Positions 15,845 to 27,429 of a DNA stretch of 64,000 nucleotides are shown in pieces. A program made the translations under genes and the position numbers. The notes beneath the pieces were generated by a model. It worked only from the letters and a program-made list of their open reading frames with translations. It had not been told where the DNA came from and ran no database searches. Each line of letters starts with the position of its first letter. The first letter of the stretch is position 1. The DNA lies in the NCBI RefSeq assembly GCF_030848805.1, contig NC_092359.1, forward strand, positions 310,001 to 374,000, read 5' to 3'. Source of the stretch: Temnothorax longispinosus. Taxonomy: Eukaryota > Arthropoda > Insecta > Hymenoptera > Formicidae.

Positions 15845-18800
15845 TCGCACACAAATTTTCTAACTAAAATTATGCGCTTAATATTTGCATTAATATCATA
15901 AATCATTGTACTACGGAGAATCAAAATTAATAATCCAACTGAATAATTTATCTGCGAAAAATAAATCGTTATTCGATATGTCATCAAAAACTTCGATCGA
16001 AGACAGTCGAAGTTCTTCGCGACAAACATACATAAATCGTGACTTGCCGAGAAAAACAGTCAAAATTTATTCTTTATATTTTATAAGATTCAAATAATTA
16101 GATTAGAAATTGCATTTTTTTGCAAAAGGATTACTCAAACTATTGAAGAAAAGTTATCCAAGTGCTAGTTGACTAGGCGGGTTAGATGGATGCCAAGATG
16201 TATGCCGGAGAGAAGAAGCTCGAGTGTCGTTATGAGTCCTCGAGTCAAAGAAAAGTCTGTCTCTTAAGTACCCCGAGACCATCATGAATCTTATTAGCTC
16301 TATTATTATTATTAAAGTAGAATGCTTTCTACAATAAATACGTAGTAAAAATTAAATTTGCAGATAACAGGTAGGATAATAAAAATAAATAACATGCAAT
16401 ATCAATCATTCTTTTAAAAATATTTGAATGAAACAATGTGTCGTATTATTGAATTCTTCTCGCCATCACATGCGCACCCCTATGATTATTTTAATCCAGA
16501 AATTACTAAGAAATTGCTATTACTGTATAAACGTGATAAATGTTTAGTAATAAAAACAAACGTAAACATTCAAGCAAGTTTGAATCCGTGATAATTTATA
16601 CACTTATATTTAGCATTTGGTATATAAAGGCTCAGCTTATGTTTTTTTAAGTTAATTTTTCGAAAACGGCCAAAAACAGAATGTTGACTCTTTGCAACCT
16701 CGACACCGTTGTCTCGATATCTCATCGTCGGTGTCCTCGTCGTTATGTGACATTTCCAATTTGTCCCAGTTTACAGGATAAATGTACTTATGCCTCGCGT
16801 GCAGGCAAATGTTACCAATATTAGAAAAGAGAGGCCGAGTTTGCCCGGATTTACAAGAATTCTAATATCGCCCGAAGGTCGACCTAAAGTGGAAAAGTAG
16901 TTCGTACACGATCGATTAACTTAGTTTCGCGTTAAAAAAACCTGAATCGACATAAGGACGCAACGACGAGATGTTTGTATTACATTGCACATAATAATCA
17001 AATAAAAAAATCCTTTTTATGATATTAGAAATGAACTTTTTAGATTTTATTCTATGACAAATGCCGCGTAAATCATTGGGATACACTTTATGTTCTCGTA
17101 TATTTTTTACATATTTTTAAAATCCCTAAACGCGACAATATATGCGGAATCAACTGCATTAGATCTTGAACATTTTGTTGGTTACCTCTATTCTAATTCA
17201 ACATTATTCGATAATAGGGATAATATTATAGCCATTATTTACAATTTCGAAATTTTAATAGAGTTGGACAAAGTAACAATCGATATAGATATATACAAAA
17301 ATTTTAGTAACTGTAAATACTCAACATTATTAAAATTTTGATGCATGTCTGAGAAAGCAATGTATTCTTAAATTTTTTATCATTTTTATACTTATTGTTA
17401 GTAGGATAAAGTAAGAATTTTAAGACGGAAAAAAAGAGATATCGCTTTTAGTGTAATAGTATTATGGCAAATATAAAAAAAAAAATATGAAATTTTCTCT
17501 TTATATTATTTTCTTTTTTAGTTTTTTATACACCTTCGTCGAACACAGAATAAGCACGTATTGTAAGTATGTCTACTACACACTATATGTTAAAATTCTA
17601 GTGAATTTTAAGATTCACACATGATACATGCTTCGATTTCACACATTTGTTCGATATTTATATTTATCCACCGTATTATCTACCGTACCTTTAATTTTAA
17701 GATTCAGCATCAATTATTATTATGTTAATAGCATTAACAAAGAATGTCTAGTTTAATCACGCAATTTAACTTATATCGAGAGTGCACTAGAAGAAGCGTA
17801 AGTTATATATAGTATAATACAAAACGTTCATCGTCATTGGAACGTTTTTGGCACGGTAGCACGGTACTACGCTTTACTAGCCTTTTTCATCTTCTCTGGA
17901 GATCGATCGATCCGCGTCGTATTTTTCTTAATTCGTGGTCCACGCATCATCATCGTCTATATGTACCCGCGGAATGACCCCGTTGAGACGAGCCGCGATC
18001 GTTGAATAAGCTTATGGCAAAGTACAACGTAAGAAAATTCAGCGAGTGCGAGCAATTGTTAAATACGTACATTTGCACAATTCCGCGTTACTGATTTTTT
18101 GGAAACTACAATATGCAATATACCATTTTCTAAATCATTCTAAAGTAAAATAAGAACTGAGTGAAATACATTATATAGAATATTAAATTAATTAACGTAT
18201 TAAGCTTTATTATGTGGTTAATTTGGGGTATATTTTGATTCTTTGATTTTAATTATACGATTACATCGGCAATTATTCACACATCAGTTTATAAGATTAT
18301 CGACGAGAATGATAGAATGGACGAACAAGTAAATGGATAAATATAAAAGCGTGGAAAAGCACGATGTTCAATGTCTTGAAGTTTGAAGTATTTAAAAACC
18401 TTAATAAGTTAGGAAAAGATCTTTACACATAGCTGATCTGTATAATTGACTCATAAAGAGAACACAAAACGGAAAAGAAGGAACGGCTTCCACACTAAGC
18501 TAATAATTGCGCGCATTAATAACGCATTAATCGCGCAAACATTAAAAGTTATTTCCTTCATTATATAACGAGTGTGACGAGATGACTGAATCTTGTTACG
18601 GCCCGTACGCCACAAATGCGATCGATAATTAATTAGGAACTTACACCGGCCTACAACTAACAATAAGTAATAGCATATAGCTGTAAATTCGTATAGAATT
18701 GATCGCGGATGACAGAAATATGGCTTTCAGTTGTGTCTCCTTTGCCTTTCAATTTCTCCTCCTTATTTTTTCTGACCTTTAAAGTGAAAGCTATGAACCT

Positions 18801-18846
18801 TCATTCACCTCGTAGACAAGGTTCGATTCATCATTGGCCATGGCAA
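14927..18846. other. AT-rich DNA with simple repeats, no gene seen
   Basis: The stretch holds purine and pyrimidine microsatellites: a GA-rich tract near 15693-15723, and mixed CA, CG and CT tracts near 15791-15846. No protein domain is recognised, and the ORFs at 15772-16029 and 17090-17341 have repeat or AT-biased composition. Confidence 0.5.
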
Positions 18847-19123
18847 TTACTTTAGCCAAACTATTTTGCTGATATGCTCGAAGAAGCGATCTCTCATTTC
18901 GAAGGAGCATATATCGATCGACCTTTCTACACGAAGGGTATGCCTTCCCTTTGCATTTGCCTTACACCAATTGCCAGAAGGTATTTGTCCCATGCTCGAA
19001 CAATGCTCGCTGAATCGCCTGTTGACATTCAGCAGACTCCTGAACTGCTTAAGCAATAAGGAATCTACCAAGATTATGTCCGATTCTCAAGGAATGTATT
19101 TCAGCAATCATAAGTTGAAATAG
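18847..19123. other. Block open in three frames, unassigned
   Basis: A stretch of about 250 bp of moderate GC is open in two plus frames (18866-19123, 18874-19059) and one minus frame (18847-19071). One plus frame reads like a degenerate protein fragment, but I recognise no family and see no splice sites that would fix a frame. It may be a relic of a mobile element or chance. Confidence 0.2.
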
Positions 19124-19985
19124 TTGCTACATAATTCGTGACATAATTATGTAATTTTTTAATAAAAAGTTTTCATAATGTAATTTTATATAACATTACA
19201 AGATATTATTCTTAAAAATAATTGAAATTTTTTTTTTATGTATCGATCAAACATTTGTATTGTTATATGAATGTGTTCTGCGTTTGGATTTTTCTTTAAT
19301 TTTCTTTTACCGATACTTTGTAAGTTAACTCACCAAAACTGCGCTTAAGCAGAAACTTTCAACAAAGCGTTCCAGTCGATCGCCTAAATTAACGACTCTC
19401 AAGACTAACCTGAAACTAGATGGCTGAAAGATTATAAGAATGGAATATATTCGTATTTTGCTTCTTTGCTATAGTTGCAAGAAAAGATCCTTTCAGTCTT
19501 TTAAATTTTGCACCACGCGTTTGACGTAGTTTATTTTATACATAAGTAATATTGCAGAGTTCTTCAAAGTTCGGTTTAAATAGTTTTTCGATTTTGTTGT
19601 CCAAAATACCTCAACATAAAATATCTAACTTGAAATTCTTCCTAATTTTCAATCAATATGATGTAACGCAAAAATGGACAATTAAATATTAATAATAAAA
19701 AACCTAAATTCCTATAATTCTTCAAAAACAAAGTGTGCTACAATATTAGCAATCTTTAATATATTACTTTATGTTGTAAAGTACTGATTCTCGTTTTTTT
19801 TGTTACAAATTAAACACATGAAAGTAATGTGTGTGTGTGTGTGTGTGTGTATTATCATGTATTATCACATGCATATAACATTAATAATTACAGTTTTATA
19901 CCATCTTGTTTAGAATAGTGATATAATTAATAACTGGTAATGATTATCTATAATTATGTTATTTTTGCTATATATATATTATACA
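19124..19985. other. AT-rich DNA, nothing recognised
   Basis: There is a short (GT)n tract at about 19829-19850. Otherwise no feature is supported. Confidence 0.5.
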
Positions 19986-20366
19986 AGGTGAGTTTTATTT
20001 CGTGTGCTAATTATCTTCGCCAATTATTTCAGAAAGTATTGGTTTATTGGAAAAATGTTTCAGATAAAAGTTTGAGGGTTCAAAGGGGGTCAATAGACAA
20101 TCTTATTAGATTTTGGGTCCGAAGCCTGTGTTAAATCCAGTAGGGCTCAAGTCAAATTTTTTAAATAAAAACCCCCCATTAAAAAAATTTAACTTGGGAT
20201 TCTACTGGATCGAACAAGAGTCCCGGACCCAAAATCTAATAAGATTATTAGCTCTCTCTGAACCCTCCAACTTTTATTAACTTTTATAAACATTTTTCCA
20301 ATAAACCAATACTTTCCGAGATAATTGATGGAGATAATTGGCACAACAAAATGAAAAACTCACCCT
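19986..20366. mobile_element. Fold-back MITE-like element
   Basis: About 380 bp form a long imperfect inverted repeat. The left end reads AGGTGAGTTTTATTTCGTG and the right end, reverse-complemented, AGGGTGAGTTTTTCATTTTG. The arms continue inward through matching blocks such as AGAAAGTATTGGTTTATTGG and GGACCCAAAATCTAATAAGA. There is no coding capacity. The flanks are AT-rich (TATATATT on both sides), so a TA target duplication is possible but cannot be proved. Structure and size fit a non-autonomous DNA transposon; the superfamily is not assigned. Confidence 0.75.
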
Positions 20367-21848
20367 ACATATATATTATATATGTTTTCTTAGAATATTC
20401 ACATCTATCGCTTAAAATTGGAAGTATTTGTCTGCTTATTATACTTTGTATATCGATTATGTTACGAATGGCGTGTCTCTGAACGTTGTGGGAATAAAAC
20501 ATGTCATAAAATTCTTTTAGCACCGGAATGTAACAAAGATGATCTCGTTTCGTGTGAAGAAGGTGGTCAGATTAATATCTTTACGAAACCCAAGTCAGAG
20601 ACTTTGTTATCTTTCCGATAATCCGATGTCGTTTGAGAACGCGTTGCTTCTAACAATAATTGCTACTGCTGGCGATGTCACACCGAGCTAAATAACGTCG
20701 CGTTTCGTGGCGCAAAACCCAGAGAAGTAGGGAAACACCGAAAAAGTTGAATTACAATTCCGATGACCTTCGGAAAGAATGGAAGAATCCACGGTGCCGA
20801 GACTGCTGTCGGCGTCTGCTGTCGTCGTTTTGACCTCCTACATAAAAACGCTTCTTACTTCTTATTCTACACGCTTTGTGTAGAATAACGCGAATTTGAT
20901 TTAGCATTTAAGTATGCGATGAATTTACTAGTCGACTGTCACGAGAATGCGTTGTAAAGGAAAGAAAAATGTAAAACGGGACAATAGAAAGATATCATAA
21001 AATATCGTTTACTGACAAAAACTGAGAAAGTAGATAAGTACGCGCTATTCGATTAAAGTTTTATTCATCTAGAGAGCAAAAGAAAGAAATGATACAAACA
21101 TGCAATTCTTGTAAATAAATGAGTCCAAGTATATACATTTTACAGTAAAAACGTTAAAACATAATGTGTTTATTATACGTGTGATGCTGTATCAGTGTTA
21201 ATCCATGGATCGGCTCGTCATCACAAAGATTGATATGTGAAATATTCGCAGATTAAGATTACGTACAGTTGTCATAGCAAAGACAAATAGCTCGCTAGAT
21301 TAAGTTATACAGAGTCAAACTAGAAAAAGTGCGGTCAAAACATGAAATGTAAAATACGTTCTACATGTTCCGAAAATGAAACTCACTAAATTCTCAGTTT
21401 TTTTATTTTTCCTTTGTAATGCACTTGGCCTATTTTCAGACACGATCCGATATTTGAATGACATGACGCTCATGCAAAAAATTGCACCCTGCAGCGTTAT
21501 ACAGCGACTTCGCGTCCGCGTCCACACTAAAAATTCGCGATCATATAAATACACTCCTCTATTTTCTCCGCTCTTTTATATCGTCCACAGTTTTAACAGA
21601 CTTTTATACAATTTGTTTCTTATAGTGCCGTTTTACTGTTTATAGAAATTAAAATCCAATTTTCGATTGACATAATATATATTCTTCAAATTAGCTATAT
21701 TAATTAGAATCATTTTATTTTACAAATTAACGAAATATTACACGATTAGTCAAGAAAAGAAATATTTCATGCAAAAAGATTTTTGAAATTTTTACATCTT
21801 ATAAATGCTTGCATCATAGGTAATTTAAGAAAGAAAATAACGATATAT
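20367..21848. other. AT-rich DNA, nothing recognised
   Basis: There is a mildly CpG-richer patch around 20640-20830. The ORFs at 20418-20621 and 21376-21645 show no known domain and are treated as chance. Confidence 0.45.
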
Positions 21849-22068
21849 AGGGTGAATCATTAAAGGTGTTACAGGCTAATATTTTTTAAATTGTACGAGA
21901 TATGAAACTAATTTTTCAGCGATTGTTTGGTATCGAAACGGACATTGTGTAATTAAGTCAATTTTTTTCGTTCGCTTCGATACCAAACAGTTGCGAAAAA
22001 ATAAGAATTTCATATCTCGCTTAGTTTCAAAAATATTAGCCTGTAACACATTTAGTGATTCATCCTGT
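21849..22068. mobile_element. Fold-back MITE-like element
   Basis: An inverted repeat of about 220 bp. The left arm starts AGGGTGAATCATTAAAGGTG and the right arm, reverse-complemented, ACAGGATGAATCACTAAATG. Both contain GTTACAGGCTAATATTTTT, a degenerate ATATGAAA block and TTTGGTATCGAA, and the arms meet near 21960. It has no coding capacity. The terminal GGTGA(A/G)T motif resembles that of the element at 19986-20366, so the two may share a mobilising transposase; that is inference. Confidence 0.75.
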
Positions 22069-22203
22069 TTATATATGTATAAGTAAGACTATAAAAATGA
22101 TTCATATGACATTAATATAATATATAATACATATGTTATTATATTAATTCAACATATCTAAACAGAACAAAACAGGACAGAAGTAACAAAATTATATCCC
22201 TAG

Positions 22204-22216
22204 ATCAAAATCTACT
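22204..22216. repeat. Left target-site duplication of retroposed copy
   Basis: ATCAAAATCTACT at 22204-22216 is repeated exactly at 22441-22453, flanking the GC-rich insert and its poly(A) tail. Confidence 0.85.
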
Positions 22217-22440
22217 GGAGGGGGCGGTGGACGAATCATTGCGCTACCCGCTGCCCCCTCACTTAAACGTGCCGAGAGGGACGCCCGCGGGGTTTTAGCC
22301 GGTAAAAATCCGGCACTCCCCTCGTCTTTTCCCGGAGGCGAGGGGGTCTTCCCCTTCTTGAAGGGGCTACTGGGCAAATCGGGCTTCGGCCTGAGATCCC
22401 AGTAGTAGAAGATTTCCCCGCGTTAAAAAAAAAAAAAAAA
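22217..22440 (+). mobile_element. 5'-truncated non-LTR retrotransposon copy with poly(A) tail
   Basis: A GC-rich insert of about 224 bp stands out from AT-rich flanks. It ends in a run of 16 A (22425-22440) and is bounded by 13-bp identical direct repeats, the signature of target-primed reverse transcription. On the plus strand a frame stays open from the left junction until two consecutive TAG stops near 22401-22406. A short tail follows, as expected for the 3' end of a truncated LINE ORF plus 3' UTR. The clade is not assigned; a LINE-mobilised SINE or processed transcript is the alternative. The minus-strand ORFs here are shadows. Confidence 0.8.
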
Positions 22441-22453
22441 ATCAAAATCTACT
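22441..22453. repeat. Right target-site duplication of retroposed copy
   Basis: This is an exact 13-bp copy of 22204-22216, placed directly after the poly(A) run. Confidence 0.85.
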
Positions 22454-24572
22454 AGGTTTATAGTATAGATAAAGGAAGAAATGTTAAAAAGTGTGAATGA
22501 ATTACAAAATGTATTACATCGATAGCGAGAAAGAAAAGAGAACTGCTGAGTTTAACTATGATATGTATACTTACTATACATACTATGTTGACGAACTTAT
22601 AAAACCGAATCAATAGTGTGTAACGGATAGATGATAAAACGTGAAAGATAAAATTGGAGATATTTCTTTGTATGAAAAAGCTAGTATGATAGTAAAGGGC
22701 AAACGAAAACATCGAGCGGAAAAGCTCGTGAGGATTTTCTCCTCGCTTAATCGATAGAAACTGAATGAAAGTCCAGGAAATTCCTTGTTGCATTTTGTCT
22801 TTTAATCAGTCACATCAAATCAGCTCCACTTTTGTCAAACTTTTGCACTTTTAAACATTTTACAACAAATGCAATTATATTTACGAATATAAATTGTTTA
22901 CACGCGAATTGTTTGCATTTAATATAAATATAGTGTGCGAAAGTTATTCTGTAATAATCTTTGTCCAGCATCGTAAATATTAACATTAAAGTAACAATAT
23001 TTAAAATTATGTCGAAAGACTAATATTAATTACAAAAATTGATATAAAAAAATAAGAGTAAAAATAAAAAAATATCTTTAAGGAAAATCCACAAAAGAAA
23101 AAATAGGTTAAGACGAACTTAATGCGGATATTGGCGAGAATAATTTCTTATTTCTTATTTCTTATTTTAACATTATTATATCGAGAAATTGATATTGCGA
23201 GAAATAACATTTCGGCTACCACAGATCAGCACGCGGATCACTGATTCCACATAGATTCGATTAAATCACGAATTCTTTTAATTTCTTATTTAAGAGACTG
23301 CATCGGATGCTACCTATCTCTTTTTCCTCTTATGTACGTTTCCATTCGAATATGGTCAAACGATTCATTGCATTTCTTTCGCCAACTTGTCATAGTCGAT
23401 ATACAGAAAAGGAAATAAGGGAATGATCAGAAGCACTTCAAGCACTTAACCAAACATTACTAGAGCGATACATTTTCGAAGAAAATGTTACATTTTTCAG
23501 AGAAAATGTCTTTTGATTCACGTCCTTTTTTAACAAAAAAAAATACACTCTATCGTGTCAAAAAAGTAGCTTGAAATTGTATCTATTAATCATATAAGAA
23601 CGTGATATACGTTAAACGAAACTTAAGTCAGTGATAGATTACTGATATATTAACGACATCGTGTAGATACTTGTAACTCTCAATGAATTACAAGCCACTA
23701 TAGATCGAGAATATTAAGGTATCAGAGTTCAACATAACAGCTTTAATTGATGAAACTTGGCGGATATCTTTGACTTCCGCATCTTAGTTTCCTTGGAGAG
23801 TAAGATTGAGAGACTTCCTATTCAAGCGCAATCGACTATGATGCATTCCGATCTCTGCTAAGCCATCATACTCGACAAGTAAGGGTGGAAACATAAGAAT
23901 ATCATGATGTCTTTCCATATTAGCATACGGGTATGCTACTGACAGCAGTACCGTCATCATTTTCCATTACAAACGTCTTGAATTGCTTACCATACTTATG
24001 TGATTTAATGATTGTGCTAAAATTCAATTATTATTGATATTATTGTGAACATGATTGTGAATCAATTGTCAATTACAAAATAGTAATTTTATAATAAATT
24101 TCAAACATAAACTATGACAAAAAATCAGAACTAAATCAATTAACAAACACAAACGGAATATTGTTGTCATCATGATTAAATTATATGCGTTAACTGATTT
24201 AATGACTCTTATGTATGAAAATACAAGATAGTATTATAATATAATATTAAATTGTGTTTAGCAGCGATCAAAATGAAAAGTTTGCTTAAAACTTACGAAT
24301 ATTCATGAGCATTTTCTTTACTTTTTTAAACAAAGTTTCCCCATTAACAAGACAGATTAACAGATTTGTAAGAAGTGCAGTTTTATAAGAATTGCACTAG
24401 TCTCGAGTTCTGTCGTATCCATGTGATGCTGTCAGTGACTGCCATGCGAAATAAAACTAAGATCATTCAATCGTCGACACTTGACAGCCGACAGAACTCG
24501 ATGTTGCTTATCCGTTCCCATAAAACCGTCGACTACTGAGGCTGCCTCAATTCAACACGTTCAAATACGCAT
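22454..24572. other. AT-rich DNA, nothing recognised
   Basis: The minus-strand ORF at 22458-22793 (111 codons) has an AT-driven composition with no recognisable domain and is not called. Nothing else is supported. Confidence 0.45.
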
Positions 24573-24735
24573 TATATGGAGGGGTAAAAACCAGTGGTCA
24601 GTAGGTCAAATTTTTAAAAATATTTTTTCGTGTGCATAGATGCAATTTATATATTGTATAGATTGCATCTATGCACGCGAGAAAAAATTTTAAAAAATTT
24701 GCCTTACACCACTATGACTTTTACCCCTCCATATA
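24573..24735. mobile_element. Short fold-back MITE-like element, 163 bp
   Basis: The ends are TATATGGAGGGGTAAAA and its exact reverse complement. The arms continue with mismatches (CAAATTTTTAAAA, then GTGCATAGATGCAAT) to a loop near 24655. It has no coding capacity. The terminal TATA may include a TA duplication. Confidence 0.75.
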
Positions 24736-25599
24736 TACATATAATATATTCTCAAAAGTTGAAGAAGTGAAAGCCGATGGTAAACATTTATAATAACATC
24801 AATATTCAAAATCGTCGCGATTTTAAACGAAAAATAATTCCTCGTTAAATGATGATGAAATTTTCTGTTCCCGTTTTTATCAAGTTATTAGTTGCTTAAT
24901 CTTACATTTGTCATTTTTCTTATTTTCGATGTAATTTCTAATATAGGTAACATAACAATGTTAAAATTCATCAAATGAGCAACATATTATATGATCATTA
25001 GCTTGATAATTAAGCATCAATCAAAATTAGTAAAACAATGGACGATCGTTTGTGAATCATCATAACGAATATTAGTAGTATAATATATCTTAAATCTATA
25101 TATATTATCGTATGTATTGTTCAAACAATTTAATATATATATATCAATATCATTAAAAAGATATCATCAATATTCTGTCATATATACTTGAATCAACATT
25201 CTTGAGAATACGATTCTGTCTGATAACGTAAATTTAATTTAATTATCCGCATCCTTGTTAATGACAGGCTATTTTGGTCAATATTATTATTCTATGATTT
25301 TTCTGTAACACAATCTGAGACGATTTACTTGCAAGCAAGGAAACATCGAGAACTAGAAAGAGAAAGAGATAGTATATATACAGATTCTCCGCGTATTATA
25401 ACACATTCGTCATCTCACGAGATTACAATTAAGGATTCATCTACTTTCTTGTGCTTCCAGTTTCACCTGTTCTCCAATATATGTACATGTCTCTAATACG
25501 AACAAAGCAAGTTATCGCTAGTTACTTATCCCTCCATTAAAAACATTTAATTGGCAGATCATAAATTCTGCCGATCGTTTACTTATATATATCTTTCAA
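24736..25599. other. AT-rich DNA, nothing recognised
   Basis: No gene or repeat structure is supported here. Confidence 0.5.
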
Positions 25600-26500
25600 T
25601 TGAAGGATCATGATTACAGTAAGCGCGATAAATTTTTGACGCCTCACGCCTCACGCAGCAGTTCGGGACCGAGCAAGAACGATCGTTTCGAGCTAGGTCA
25701 CATGCCACGCGGCGCGACCGTTATAGACCCGTTTCTCGATAAGCTTTATAACGTCAAGTCGGCGCATATCAGGCGCAATCGGAGCGGTTGGAGCAAATCG
25801 AGCAATCGCGATCCGATCTTGCCATATAATCGCGTACCAGTAGCACGTATATTATTGTTCCTTGTCTTCGAGTTCCTTATCTCGTCGAGTTCCTATGTCG
25901 TCTCGTAGGAGGGTGGTTCCGTCCATCGCCTCTCTGGATCGTATCGTATCCCGAGTCGATCGATCGTCGTGGGGTGCACGCGCGCTGACCGGTTGCGGCA
26001 CCACGTTCCCACACAAAAATTGCACAAATCGCACCCGATACGTATATCTTGGTGGCAGATAGGAGAGATACAAACACTGTGTTCAAGTAACAAATTATCC
26101 GCGAGCCAAAGTTGACCAACCTTTCTCTAAAGGTCAAGGGGAGTAGGGAAAAACCGAATTCGAGTGGAATTTTGTGTGAGAGAACAAGCGTGCGTACGCG
26201 CGAATAGATAGATTCCTCCAATTCACCCAAATTCATCCGTTCGGCAGGATGACCGAGTGGAGACTGAGAACTGAGACTCACCCTCACCCTGCGTGATGCC
26301 GTGGCGGCGCTGACTACCCCCGAAAGAAGAAACACCATATCCCCCACTCACAGACCCACAACAGCGCGGCGCGTCGCGTCGCGTCGCGGCGCGCAACCCC
26401 TGTTGTCTCGCCCTTTTTCTCTAGCTCTAGGCTCTAGCCCGCCGTGACGCGTCGTCGTCGAATTTCTCCTTCAGCTAGTGATACCGAAAAAGCCGACGCG
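25600..26500. other. CpG-rich island, possible promoter or untranslated exon
   Basis: GC and CpG rise sharply, with a GCG/CGTCG-rich segment around 26366-26395 and 26445-26465. ORFs are open on both strands (25600-25908 plus, 25877-26347 minus), but none shows a known domain. Composition and isolation fit a CpG-rich promoter or first exon of an unidentified transcript. No TATA box or splice pattern could be tied to it. Confidence 0.35.
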
Positions 26501-27429
26501 TAGAAAACGGGTCCGATTAACGCCAAGTCGAATTACATTGGGTTTGATTGGTTTTGTAATCTGATGACAAACCAACCATTGACTCGTTTACAGCTAAAAG
26601 CCGGTCAGTGTAACTACCAGATGTAGCGATAGCCGCGAGCAATTTCCACGCTTGATGGAACCTTTTCACTGCCAAGGGGATGCACGTGACCCGCTGACAC
26701 ATGAAACGCGCAACACGAAACTCAGTAATATAGATAAACGCAAACTCAATTCGAATGGTGATCGTGATTAACCACGAACAAAATGTAATATTTACTTCGA
26801 TATCAAACACAAAGAGTATTAACAATTTTTCTTTGTAATATGTGTTTCAGTTTTTTTCGTGTTAATTCTTATTGTTAATTATTATTGTCGTGTTAATTAT
26901 TATTGTCCTTATAAAATAGTGAAAACTAGTGAAGTTACTAGTGAAAACAATATTAACAAAGCTAACACAGAGAGAGCATTCGAGATAAATACACAATTCA
27001 ATTATTCGCTTTCATTAGAAATGCCTCTAAGAAAAATGAGTATTGTTTAACGAAATGAACAGTGTTTTTTGAATGGATTTAAACAAAAATACATCTAAAA
27101 GGCAAGCGAAGAACAAAGTTGCAATTTCCTCCGAGAAATTCTCTCATTGACGATTAAGTTTCAGAAACTTTCTGAATCTTAAAACGGGAGCTTTTTCAAA
27201 ATAATCTGCATTCTCTACACTATATTTTCTAGAATCGTGAAACTTATTCACTTGTTCAAGATTCATGCGCGGCGCGCGAAATTCTCGTGATTTCATGAAC
27301 CTAATTGATTCAACACATTCTACGTCGAATATCATTCTGTATGCGAAACGTTTGTTCCGAAAAACTGATGATATCATTTAAAAACAAAAGTCACGTAGTT
27401 ACAGTGACTGTCTATATCGATGTCTCACT
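26501..27429. other. AT-rich DNA and probable 3' flank of the GNMT gene
   Basis: The part nearest 27429 lies just downstream of the GNMT stop codon on the minus strand and probably includes its 3' UTR. No other gene is supported. Confidence 0.4.

Noticed and set aside
22458..22793. 111-codon minus-strand hydrophobic ORF
   Set aside because: Its Phe/Ile/Leu-rich composition is what AT-rich DNA gives by chance; there is no splice or family support.
26243..26262. tRNA-Leu-like start (GGCAGGATGACCGAGTGG)
   Set aside because: No anticodon stem or T-arm follows at the right distance.
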